Assembly (NCBI RefSeq): GCF_013391805.1
Contig: NZ_CP058364.1
Span: forward strand, 2,237,501-2,301,500
Reading direction: 5' to 3'
From: Galbibacter sp. BG1
GTDB lineage: Bacteria > Bacteroidota > Bacteroidia > Flavobacteriales > Flavobacteriaceae
DNA length: 64,000 nucleotides
Each line of letters starts with the position of its first letter. Position 1 is the first letter of the stretch. The notes below the pieces were generated by a model that searched no databases, was not told where the DNA came from, and worked only from the letters and a program-made list of their open reading frames with translations. Shown piece by piece: positions 52,889-61,322 of the stretch. The position numbers were made by a program, and so were the translations under genes.

Positions 52889-53962
52889 ATGAAGAATTTT
52901 TTAAAGATTACGCTTACCATGTTACTAATTTTTAATGTGTCTTGTTCCGTAGAGGAAAGTGAAGAAGTGGAGCCCAATGCGGTTCTTGCCAGAAAAGGCA
53001 GAAAGGGCTATACGTCTTCTAAGGTAGGTAGCAATACAGATGTTGTTACGTCGCCTACTGGAGGGGTTTGCTTAATGGGTGGAGCTTCAGAAGACGATAA
53101 TGCCATGAAGTGGTTTTTAAACCGAGCAGACGGTGGCGACATTCTAGTATTAAGGGCTAGTGGAACCAACGGATACAACAATTACTTTTATTCCGATCTT
53201 GGCGTTACGGTAAATTCTGTGGAAACTATTATTTTCAGCAATAGTTCCGCAAGTACAGACCCATATGTAATAGACAGGATTAACAAAGCGGAGGCTATTT
53301 GGTTTGCTGGTGGAGACCAGTGGGATTACATCTCTTTTTGGCGTAATACCCCAGTTTCTACGGCTATTAACAATGGAATTAATAATAGAAATATTGTAGT
53401 GGGAGGCACCAGTGCAGGAATGGCCATCCAAGGAAAGTATTATTATACTGCGGAAAATGGTTCGGTTACTTCTAGCGAAGCACTCTACAATCCTTACGAC
53501 AGTTATGTAACCATTGGAAGCGCACCTTTTATTGATAACGATTACCTCACGGATGTTATTACGGATACCCATTACGACAATCCAGATAGAAAAGGGAGAC
53601 ATGTTACCTTTTTGGCGAGAATTGTAAAAGACTATGGTATTAGGGCTAAAGGCATTGCTTGCGATGAATATACCGCCGTTTGTATTAATGGAAGCGGAAT
53701 TGCCAAAATTTATGGTGGACATCCAAACTACGATGACAATGCCTACTTCATTCAACCCAATCCTGCAAACAGTAATTATGGTCCAGAGGTTTGTAACTCC
53801 AACAATTCGTTGGACTGGTACCGAAACAAACAAGCATTAAAAGTGTATGCTGTAAAAGGAACATCCGACGGATCGAAAACCTTCAATCTGAATAATTGGA
53901 GCAGTGGTAGTGGAGGCCAATGGGAATATTGGTATGTAGACCAAGGGGTTTTGGTAGATTAA
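52889..53962 (+). CDS. Cyanophycinase-like S51 lipoprotein, paralogue 2
   Basis: 357 residues, clearly a tandem copy of the gene before it, with the same motifs: lipobox FNVSC (Cys19) and an acidic EESEEVEP stretch after it, CLMGGASED, FAGGDQWDY, Ser175 in GGTSAGMAIQG, DTHYDNPDRKGRHVTFLARI (His228), ACDEYTAV (Glu260), and the C-terminal KVYAVKGTSDGSKTFNLNNWS...WEYWYVDQG. The two differ mainly in the N-terminal linker. It is 180 bases from paralogue 1 and convergent with the AraC gene, 74 bases away. Confidence 0.85.
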   Translation: MKNFLKITLTMLLIFNVSCSVEESEEVEPNAVLARKGRKGYTSSKVGSNTDVVTSPTGGVCLMGGASEDDNAMKWFLNRADGGDILVLRASGTNGYNNYFYSDLGVTVNSVETIIFSNSSASTDPYVIDRINKAEAIWFAGGDQWDYISFWRNTPVSTAINNGINNRNIVVGGTSAGMAIQGKYYYTAENGSVTSSEALYNPYDSYVTIGSAPFIDNDYLTDVITDTHYDNPDRKGRHVTFLARIVKDYGIRAKGIACDEYTAVCINGSGIAKIYGGHPNYDDNAYFIQPNPANSNYGPEVCNSNNSLDWYRNKQALKVYAVKGTSDGSKTFNLNNWSSGSGGQWEYWYVDQGVLVD

Positions 53963-54036
53963 TTTACTTTTATAGGAAAATCATAATAAGGGTTGACAGC
54001 TTCGGTTTGTTGGCCCTTTTTATTTTAAGAATGTCA

Positions 54037-54885
54037 TTAGTCTTTATATTGAGACCTGTAGGTCGATGGGGTCATTGCCTTAAGCTGTTTAAATTTCCTA
54101 TTAAAATTGGTAATGTTTTGAAAGCCGCAAATCTCTGCAATTTCGGCAATGGATAATTCCGGATTTTTATACAATAGTTTACAAGCATTTTCGATTCTAA
54201 TTTCTATTAGAAACTGAAAAAAGGTCTTGTTGGTTCTTTTTTTAAAGTACCTGCAAAAAGCATTTTTTGTCATGTTCGCTTTCTCAGCAATATCGTCTAA
54301 AGAAATCTGTTGGTTGTAACACTTCATGGCGTGTTCAAAAACTGCTCGCATACGTTTTCCTTCATCATCGGAATATTTTTTGCCATATACAAAAGACGAA
54401 AGTGGAATTTGTTCCGCAGCCATGATTTCATTCATTACTTTCAACAGGGTAGCTATTCTTTCAATTTTATTTCGGTGCTGAAGTTCTTTGAAGCTTTCAA
54501 TAATGGCTTTGTTGCCTTTCGATATTTTCATTCCAAATTCAGCATTCCGAAAAAACGGTTTTAGCCCTTTCAAATCGGGGATCGAAAAAAAGTCTTCCCC
54601 AAAAGAATTCTCAGTAAAAAATAAGGTGTACATCACCGAAGGGTTGGTAGACTCAAGATCACTTTTAAAAACGTGTGGTACATTTCCGCCAATTACCAAA
54701 ATATCGTTTGTTTGGTAAGAATTGATGGAGTCTCCTACGATTAATGTCCCACTTCCCTGAAGAATAAAGCTAATTTGTATCTCCTCGTGCTGGTGTAGTT
54801 GGTCGTAAAAAACCACCTCACGATCTTCTTGATATACCAAGGCTTCTTGTGCCGGCTTCGGAATTTTAAAAGGAAGTACTTTCAA
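54037..54885 (-). CDS. AraC-family transcriptional regulator
   Basis: 282 residues, with TTG start at 54883-54885 (a stop codon lies in frame upstream). The N-terminal half is a cupin sensor (HQHEEIQISFILQGSGTLIVGDSINSYQTNDILVIGGNVPHVF); the C-terminal 100 residues hold two HTH units (ISLDDIAEKANMTKNAFCRYFKKRTNKTF and LSIAEIAEICGFQNITNFNRKFKQLKAMTPSTYR). Ligand unknown. It faces the cyanophycinase locus and may control it. Confidence 0.92.
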   Translation of the reverse strand: MKVLPFKIPKPAQEALVYQEDREVVFYDQLHQHEEIQISFILQGSGTLIVGDSINSYQTNDILVIGGNVPHVFKSDLESTNPSVMYTLFFTENSFGEDFFSIPDLKGLKPFFRNAEFGMKISKGNKAIIESFKELQHRNKIERIATLLKVMNEIMAAEQIPLSSFVYGKKYSDDEGKRMRAVFEHAMKCYNQQISLDDIAEKANMTKNAFCRYFKKRTNKTFFQFLIEIRIENACKLLYKNPELSIAEIAEICGFQNITNFNRKFKQLKAMTPSTYRSQYKD

Positions 54886-54904
54886 AAGAGTTGAATTTTA
54901 GTTT

Positions 54905-54912
54905 CAAAAATA
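54905..54912 (-). promoter_or_regulatory. -7 promoter element for the AraC gene
   Basis: Minus strand TATTTTTG, matching TAnnTTTG, 20 bases before the start codon. Confidence 0.4.
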
Positions 54913-54971
54913 CAGATTAATTATAGTTGAAACACGCTTATTACCTTTTGAAATTCAGCAGTAAAACAAAC

Positions 54972-55691
54972 TTATAGCTCGAAGTTAAAACCTTTTTTGG
55001 TTAACTTTTCATAAATGGCGGGATCGAATTTGTAGAGCTTTGCGGCTCGATGCGATACATCCTGTTGCTTCTCTTTAAGATCTACCAAAAGTTTCATTTT
55101 GAGTATTTTTCTTCGGAAGTTGGGCTTGTCCAATTCAACATTTAGAATTTCCTGGTAGAGTTGCATAAGTTGCAAAAGCGTAAATTTTTCAGGAAGTAAA
55201 TTGAAGCCTATAGGAGCTTGGCGAACCCTGTTTTTTAGATGTTCGAGACTGTAATTTAAAATTTCATCGTGGTCGTAAATAAGCTTTGGGATGTCACTTA
55301 GCTGATACCATTTCGCATCTGAGGCAGTAAAACCTGCTTTTACATCGTAATCATCTTTTTTAATCAAGGCATAGTAACCAATGGTTATAACCCTTCCCAG
55401 TGGAAAACGATTGGGATCTCCAAAAGCTTTTAACTGCTCCAAATAAAGATCGGATATTCCTGTTAGTTCACTCAAAATTCTGTTGGCTGCAAGATCGATG
55501 CTCTCATCTTCTTTAATCCATCCTCCGGGTAGCGCCCATTTTCCTTTGCTAATACCTTCGGCATGTTCTACTAAAAGAACTTCCAGTTTACCTTTCTCGA
55601 AACCAAAAATAACGCAGTCGATGGTAATAGCGTTCATTACCTTTTGTTCTGTGATCTTTCCAGACTCCCTATCGATGAATTTTTTAATCAT
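54972..55691 (-). CDS. Nudix-type transcriptional regulator (NrtR/AraR-like)
   Basis: 239 residues: a Nudix fold (about 20-150) followed by a winged-helix DNA-binding domain (about 160-239). The Nudix box is degenerate: GWIKEDESIDLAANRILSELTGI lacks the two catalytic Glu of REUXEE (Ile and Leu instead), which fits a regulator rather than a hydrolase. Related Bacteroidota regulators respond to pentose metabolites (AraR of B. thetaiotaomicron belongs here). It is divergent from xylB-xylA with a strong palindrome in between, so it is likely the xylose repressor. Confidence 0.85.
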   Translation of the reverse strand: MIKKFIDRESGKITEQKVMNAITIDCVIFGFEKGKLEVLLVEHAEGISKGKWALPGGWIKEDESIDLAANRILSELTGISDLYLEQLKAFGDPNRFPLGRVITIGYYALIKKDDYDVKAGFTASDAKWYQLSDIPKLIYDHDEILNYSLEHLKNRVRQAPIGFNLLPEKFTLLQLMQLYQEILNVELDKPNFRRKILKMKLLVDLKEKQQDVSHRAAKLYKFDPAIYEKLTKKGFNFEL

Positions 55692-55828
55692 TTAAAGCCT
55701 CACGTAAAATTTATGCATAGATACAAAATAATTTAAATATGCTTGTTTTTGCCTAATATGCTTCACTAATTTAAGGATTTATGTGTAAAATTTTGAAAAT
55801 GATAAAATAATTAAGTAGTATTGTAGTC

Positions 55829-55861
55829 ATATTTACTATAAGTTGTTTTATAGTCAAATAT
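55829..55861 (+). promoter_or_regulatory. Palindromic operator candidate upstream of xylB
   Basis: Perfect inverted repeat ACTATAA (55835-55841), spacer GTTGTT, TTATAGT (55848-55854), extended on both sides by ATATTT (55829-55834) and AAATAT (55856-55861) with one bulged C. It ends 14 bases before the xylB ATG. Likely binding site of the divergent Nudix-type regulator. Confidence 0.65.
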
Positions 55862-55875
55862 TTCAATTGAATTGT

Positions 55876-57369
55876 ATGTGTTTTTTAGGAATAGATTTAG
55901 GGAGTTCGTCCATTAAACTTTCAGTTTTAGATGCTAAAACAGAGCGTTGTATAACTTCCATTACCGTCCCAGATTTCGAATTGGAGATGAAGGCTCCCGA
56001 ACACGGTTGGGCAGAGCAGGATCCAGATATGTGGTGGCAATATGTGAAAGAAGGGATTGCCAAATTAAAAGAAGAAGAAGGGATTGCCATCCAAAACATT
56101 AAAGGGATTGGTATTGCCTATCAAATGCATGGTTTGGTGCTGGTAGACGAAAATTTAAATCCAGTGCGCTCTTCAATGATTTGGTGCGATAGCCGAGCTG
56201 CTGAGGTTGGCGAGGAAACTTATAAAAAAATGGGACCCCGGAAATGTCAAGAACTAATCCTGGGCAGTCCAGGTAACTTTACGGCTTCTAAATTAAAATG
56301 GGTAAAAGAAAATCAACCGGATATATTCGGGAAAGCTAAATATTTGATGCTTCCCGGAGATTACATAGCTGCGAGATTATCCAATGTTCCCCAAACGAGT
56401 ACCTCTGGACTATCGGAAGCAGCGCTATGGAATTTTAAGGAAAACCGATTGGCCACCGAAGTATTGGAGGCTATGGGAATACCTGTTGAAATGGTACCCG
56501 AGGTGGTGAACAACTTTGGCAAACAAGCAAAAATAGATTCTACCATTGCCAAGGAATTAGGCCTTGCAGAAGATGTTTATGTTACATATCGCGCAGGAGA
56601 TCAACCTAACAATGCGTTATCCCTTAATGCCCTAAGTCCCGGTGAAATAGCCGCCACTGCAGGGACATCGGCTGTGGTGTACGGGGTGAGCGAAACAGAT
56701 GATTACGACCCCAATAACCGGATAAACACTTTTCTTCATGTAAATAATCAAGCAAATCAAAAAAGAAATGGGGTCATGGTTTGTATCAATGGTTCTGGAA
56801 TCCTTTATCAATGGTTGCGAAAAATTCTTTCAGAAGATAAAGAGCAACTTTTAGATTACAATATCCTTAATTCTCTAGCTGCTGATAGTGAAATTGAGGC
56901 AAAAGGACTTCGGTTTTACCCATTTGGAAATGGTGTGGAGCGAATCTTTAACAACAAACCAGCGTTCTCTGGAGTGGAAGGCTTAAACTTCAATAGACAT
57001 CAAAAAGAAGACTTGGTAAGAGCTGCCTGCGAAGGAATTGTATTTGCCCTAAACTACGGTTTCGAAATTATGCGGAATGTTGGGGTACATGGGAAAGTAG
57101 TGCGCGCGGGAAAAGCAAACCTCTTCTTAAACCCTGTTTTTAGGGAAATATTTGTAAATACCACCAACACTACCTTAGAGCTTTACAATACATCAGGAAG
57201 TGAAGGAGCCGCTCGTGGTGCTGCTTTTGGATACGGATATTTCTCCAAGCTATCGGATGCTTTTAAAGGTTTGGAGTGTCTGGAAAGTACCAAGCCAGAT
57301 CCCGAATTGGTTAAAAAGTATGAAGAAGTATATAAAGATTGGAAAGAGGGCATTCGAGTAAAAGCCTAG
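55876..57369 (+). CDS. xylB: Xylulokinase
   Basis: FGGY-family kinase phosphorylating D-xylulose to xylulose 5-phosphate. I start at the ATG at 55876, 497 residues; the longer reading adds residues upstream of the phosphate-binding FLGIDLGSSSIKLSVLDA. Further features are AYQMHGLVLVD, the catalytic Asp in YRAGDQPNNALSLN, and the C-terminal SGSEGAARGAAFGYGYF. xylA follows 42 bases later; the operator-like palindrome lies just before it. Confidence 0.95.
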   Translation: MCFLGIDLGSSSIKLSVLDAKTERCITSITVPDFELEMKAPEHGWAEQDPDMWWQYVKEGIAKLKEEEGIAIQNIKGIGIAYQMHGLVLVDENLNPVRSSMIWCDSRAAEVGEETYKKMGPRKCQELILGSPGNFTASKLKWVKENQPDIFGKAKYLMLPGDYIAARLSNVPQTSTSGLSEAALWNFKENRLATEVLEAMGIPVEMVPEVVNNFGKQAKIDSTIAKELGLAEDVYVTYRAGDQPNNALSLNALSPGEIAATAGTSAVVYGVSETDDYDPNNRINTFLHVNNQANQKRNGVMVCINGSGILYQWLRKILSEDKEQLLDYNILNSLAADSEIEAKGLRFYPFGNGVERIFNNKPAFSGVEGLNFNRHQKEDLVRAACEGIVFALNYGFEIMRNVGVHGKVVRAGKANLFLNPVFREIFVNTTNTTLELYNTSGSEGAARGAAFGYGYFSKLSDAFKGLECLESTKPDPELVKKYEEVYKDWKEGIRVKA

Positions 57370-57411
57370 AGCTCAAAAAAAAGATTATAAAAAATTAAAA
57401 ATATATATAAA

Positions 57412-58725
57412 ATGAAATCAACCTATTTTAAAAACATCGATAAAATACAATACGAGGGGAGGGAAAGCGATAACCCTTTAGCTTTTAAATGGTACGACGA
57501 GAATCGGGTAGTGGCAGGAAAAAGCTTAAAAGAACATTTACGTTTCGCTACGGCCTATTGGCATACTTTCAATAACAAAGGAGGGGATCCTTTTGGGGCT
57601 CCTACGGAAACATTCGCTTGGGATAAAAATAATGATCCTGTGGGTAGGGCCAAGGATAAAATGGATGCTGCTTTCGAGTTTATGAGTAAACTTGGAACGC
57701 CTTTTTATTGTTTTCACGATGTAGATGTGGTAGATGAAGCTCCCACGTTAAACGAGTTTGAAAATCGAATCCAGGAAATGGTTTCTTATGCCAAGGAAAA
57801 GCAAAAAGAAAGCGGGATAAAGCTTTTATGGGGAACTTCGAATTTATTCAGCAATCCGCGTTATATGAATGGTGCAGCTACCAATCCTAATTTCGATGTG
57901 GTAGCTTATGCCGGTGCACAGGTAAAAATGGCCATCGATGCGACCATAGCATTAGGTGGAGAAAACTATGTGTTCTGGGGAGGTAGAGAAGGCTATATGA
58001 GTTTATTGAATACCGACATGGGCAGGGAATTGGATCACTTGGCCAATTTTCTAACGATTTGTAGGGATTATGCTAGAAAACAAGGTTTTAAAGGAAACTT
58101 TTTAATAGAACCCAAACCTATGGAACCTACAAAACATCAATACGATTTTGATGCGGCAACATCGCTTGGGTTTATTAATAAATATGGTTTGCAGGACGAT
58201 TTTAAACTGAATATAGAAGTAAACCACGCTACATTGGCGGGGCATACGTTTGAACATGAACTGCAAGTAGCTGCCGATAATGGTATGTTGGGAAGTATCG
58301 ATGCCAATAGAGGGGATTACCAGAACGGATGGGATACCGACCAATTTCCGGTTAACATTCAAGAAATTACCGAAGCCATGCTCATCATTCTGGAAGCTGG
58401 TGGCTTACAAGGCGGTGGAATAAATTTTGACGCAAAGGTTCGAAGAAATTCTACCGATTTAGAAGATAAATTTATTGCACATATCTCTGGAATGGATGCT
58501 TTTGCGCGCGGACTTATTTGTGCCGATCACGTATTGCAAAACACAGATTTTAAAAAGTTAAGAAAACAACGCTACGAAAGCTTTGATAGCGGTAACGGTG
58601 CAAAGTTTGAAAATAAGCAATTGAGCTTGGAAGAACTTAGCAACATCGGGAAAGCAAACGGTGAACCAAAGCAAATAAGTGGAAAACAAGAACTTTATGA
58701 GCAGCTTATAGCCAATGCTATCTAA
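57412..58725 (+). CDS. xylA: Xylose isomerase
   Basis: Isomerises D-xylose to D-xylulose with divalent metals. 437 residues, the class II length of the family. The active-site His is in [13 protein letters not shown], the WGGREGY motif near 183-189, the metal ligands in [15 protein letters not shown] (Glu) and [14 protein letters not shown] (His), and [14 protein letters not shown]. It is followed by a terminator. Together with xylB it feeds the pentose phosphate pathway. Confidence 0.97.
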   Translation: MKSTYFKNIDKIQYEGRESDNPLAFKWYDENRVVAGKSLKEHLRFATAYWHTFNNKGGDPFGAPTETFAWDKNNDPVGRAKDKMDAAFEFMSKLGTPFYCFHDVDVVDEAPTLNEFENRIQEMVSYAKEKQKESGIKLLWGTSNLFSNPRYMNGAATNPNFDVVAYAGAQVKMAIDATIALGGENYVFWGGREGYMSLLNTDMGRELDHLANFLTICRDYARKQGFKGNFLIEPKPMEPTKHQYDFDAATSLGFINKYGLQDDFKLNIEVNHATLAGHTFEHELQVAADNGMLGSIDANRGDYQNGWDTDQFPVNIQEITEAMLIILEAGGLQGGGINFDAKVRRNSTDLEDKFIAHISGMDAFARGLICADHVLQNTDFKKLRKQRYESFDSGNGAKFENKQLSLEELSNIGKANGEPKQISGKQELYEQLIANAI

Positions 58726-58762
58726 AAAATTGGTTTTTATTTTTTGATTTTAAATTTTGAAG

Positions 58763-58809
58763 GGATGTCCAATGAATATCATACGTAATATTTTTGGGCA
58801 TCCTTTTTT
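58763..58809 (+). terminator. xylBA terminator
   Basis: Stem GGATGTCC (58763-58770) with GGGCATCC (58796-58803, one G-T pair), an inner AATAT/ATATT stem, then six T. Confidence 0.7.
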
Positions 58810-58875
58810 AATAGCTTCTTTTTATATTAAATAAAAATAGTGGGCCATTTTATAAAAAGAAAAGAATGGAGCCCT

Positions 58876-60237
58876 TTATAAACCTAAATACAACTGGGCT
58901 TTTTCTTTGTTAAAGTCAGATTTCCTAAAAGGATGTGCTTCTGTACTAAAAACATATTCATCAATATTTAAAGGGGCATCTTCATTGAATATTAAATAGA
59001 AGTACTTCATGGTTTCGGCTATAAAAAAAGTCTCCATTTGATCATCTTTTTCCATAGTCCTAACATCCTTAATGTGTGCGTAAGCTATATCGGTGCGGCA
59101 ATACTTCTGAAGGTTATTAAAGAATGCTGCAGCGTAATTATAATATTTTTCGTCCTTTGTTTTGGAGTATAGGTAAAATGCCGATTCTATAATCTCCGGA
59201 TTTAATTGATAGTAACCGTTGGTAATGGAATCCTTCTTGAAATTATAGCCCCACATTGGAAAAACATATTTATCGGTTAAACTTTTCCAAGCATTAAAAT
59301 TCAATTTTGCCTTTTCCACATCCCCCGATAAAACTTGTAAAGCCGGAAAGTAGGCATCCCATAAAGTGATGTCATATCCATTTAATTCCCCGGTTTTCAT
59401 ATCTGCCTTGGCATACCATAGTTTTTGTCCCTCCTGTACCGGCAAATAAGTATTGATGGCACTAATATTTTTATCCCAAATAGCCTTCAATTCATCATCC
59501 CCAAAAAGCAGCCATGATTTATATAAATACTCGAAATACGAATCGGCATAAGCGCCAACCATACTTTGTGTTTGAACCCATTCGCCTGTGTTTACGTTAA
59601 TGTCCCGCCCAAACAATCCCAAGTTACTTTTTAGTTCGTTTAGTTTTAAAATCGCTTTTTTAGCTGTTTGATAATAAATCGGGTTTTTGGAGTAATAGCT
59701 TAAAATTCCAAATTCAAAAGCATAAGAGGCAGCTTCTGCCAGGTTTACTACTTCCCCTTTAGTTTTTCCGGTTTTTAAATTAACATAATAGTAAGGCAAA
59801 CTTGTTGGGGAGTCGAAAGCTTTGAGCAATCGGTTTCCAAAATCTTCAGCTTTATTTAAAATTTCAGGATTTCCTGTGTAACTATACATGCATAAAAGCC
59901 CTCCGAGTATACGAATGTTTACCTCGAATACTTTCACATCGATATTTTTATCGAAAAGCAGGCTGTCCTGCACAAATTTCTCGATGCGTTCCGCTTTGGC
60001 ATCAAACCCCATTAACTTTAAAGTGCTGTAGCCATCAATAGGGGCCATGAAAATAGAATTTTCATACCAGTTTCCCGAAGAACCCGAAAGCGGGAGTAGA
60101 TTGTCGTTGGGCCAAGCATATTTTTCATAGGCTTCCCAGGTTCGTAAAGTTTCATCTTTTACTTTATCTGATATATTTTCTTCAGAACAGCCATAAAAAA
60201 TAAGTGTAAGGCCAAAGAGAAGTAACAGTCGGTTCAT
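58876..60237 (-). CDS. GH47 alpha-1,2-mannosidase-like lipoprotein
   Basis: 453 residues from the ATG at 60237. The lipoprotein signal ends FYGC (Cys17). Family GH47 is recognised by the order of conserved blocks: VKVFEVNIRILGGLL (catalytic acid-type Glu105), GAYADSYFEYLYKSWLL, LNPEIIESAFYLYSKTKDEKY, METFFIAETMKYFYLIF and the end DEYVFSTEAHPF, whose Thr binds the calcium ion. GH47 removes alpha-1,2-mannose and is mostly eukaryotic; bacterial members exist (a Caulobacter enzyme has been studied). It stands alone and is convergent with xylA. Confidence 0.88.
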   Translation of the reverse strand: MNRLLLLFGLTLIFYGCSEENISDKVKDETLRTWEAYEKYAWPNDNLLPLSGSSGNWYENSIFMAPIDGYSTLKLMGFDAKAERIEKFVQDSLLFDKNIDVKVFEVNIRILGGLLCMYSYTGNPEILNKAEDFGNRLLKAFDSPTSLPYYYVNLKTGKTKGEVVNLAEAASYAFEFGILSYYSKNPIYYQTAKKAILKLNELKSNLGLFGRDINVNTGEWVQTQSMVGAYADSYFEYLYKSWLLFGDDELKAIWDKNISAINTYLPVQEGQKLWYAKADMKTGELNGYDITLWDAYFPALQVLSGDVEKAKLNFNAWKSLTDKYVFPMWGYNFKKDSITNGYYQLNPEIIESAFYLYSKTKDEKYYNYAAAFFNNLQKYCRTDIAYAHIKDVRTMEKDDQMETFFIAETMKYFYLIFNEDAPLNIDEYVFSTEAHPFRKSDFNKEKAQLYLGL

Positions 60238-60429
60238 AATTTTAAGTTGGTTTGGTGCTTTAAATATAAGGAAAAGATCTGAGGATGACTGAAGCAAGAA
60301 TTACCTAGATTTAAGATAAAATGTTTTCTTATGCGGAATTATTAGGGAGCTCCACAGAAATTCGTGATTCCAATTAGTATTTTTTCAATTATAGCTTATT
60401 AATAATGCTTTGCTCAAGTTTTATGGATT

Positions 60430-60470
60430 AAAAAACTCCCAAGTACTTAGTTGAAGTAAAGACTTGGGAG
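60430..60470 (-). terminator. pgl terminator
   Basis: Stem CTCCCAAGT (60436-60444) with ACTTGGGAG (60462-60470); the A run to the left reads as T on the minus strand. Confidence 0.8.
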
Positions 60471-60498
60471 CGAAATTATTTTAAAAAATAAATGCGTT

Positions 60499-61224
60499 TT
60501 ATAAACTCAATTTACTGGCGGCAGCTTTATCTACCATCCAAGTAACATTTCCTTTACTTAAATCGATAAGTTGGGTTGGGTATAAATCACTGTTGCGAGC
60601 GCCTTCGATTACTTCGTAGAGCGCCTTCGATTTTTTCTCGCCAAAAACCAGAAATACAATTTGCTTGGCATTGTTAATTAACGGGGCGGTAAGTGTAATT
60701 CGATACATTTCCTGGGGCGCCAAATAATAGGCTGCCACCTTTTTTTCTTTCTCCTGAAGGATGATTTGCTCATTTGGGAAAAGGGAAGCGGTGTGTCCGT
60801 CGTCTCCCATTCCAAGCAAGATAAGGTCGAAGCGATCCCCCAATTCTAAATGATCCTCTAGAATGGCTTCGTATTCTTTGGCGTATGCTTCCGGTTCCAT
60901 ATCTTTTTTCCACATAGGGAAAATATTTTTCTTCGGAATAGGAACATGATTTAAGAAGTCATTAAAAGCAGCCCCTGCATTGCTCTTTTCATTTTCTATG
61001 GGAACCCAACGCTCATCTCCCCAAAACACATAAACCTTAGCCCAATCAATTTGGTTTTTATAAGCTTCGGAAGCTAAAAGTGTGTACAGTCCTGCCGGGG
61101 AGGATCCTCCGGTAAGCGCCACGGTAAATTTACCATTGGCTTTGATGGCGTTATTTGCTTTTTCTACAAAAAGATCTGCAGTTTGTTTATTTAATGTTTC
61201 TATATTATCAAAAACTTGTATCAT
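60499..61224 (-). CDS. pgl: 6-Phosphogluconolactonase
   Basis: Hydrolyses 6-phosphogluconolactone in the oxidative pentose phosphate pathway. 241 residues, the normal length. LTGGSSPAGLYTLLAS (phosphate binding), VYVFWGDERWVP and LLGMGDDGHTASLFPNE (catalytic His) are the family motifs. It follows zwf on the same strand after about 100 bases and ends at a terminator. Confidence 0.96.
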   Translation of the reverse strand: MIQVFDNIETLNKQTADLFVEKANNAIKANGKFTVALTGGSSPAGLYTLLASEAYKNQIDWAKVYVFWGDERWVPIENEKSNAGAAFNDFLNHVPIPKKNIFPMWKKDMEPEAYAKEYEAILEDHLELGDRFDLILLGMGDDGHTASLFPNEQIILQEKEKKVAAYYLAPQEMYRITLTAPLINNAKQIVFLVFGEKKSKALYEVIEGARNSDLYPTQLIDLSKGNVTWMVDKAAASKLSL

Positions 61225-61322
61225 TATTGCTCATTTTTTTGAGAATTCATCTTCAACTGTAAACAGTGTTTCTTCGAGTGCCCACTGAAGTATCTCAAGC
61301 AGCTACGTGATAATCATTCTCA

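Noticed and set aside
54972-55691. Nudix hydrolase activity
   Set aside because: The Nudix box lacks the catalytic Glu pair and a winged-helix domain follows, so a regulator is more likely.
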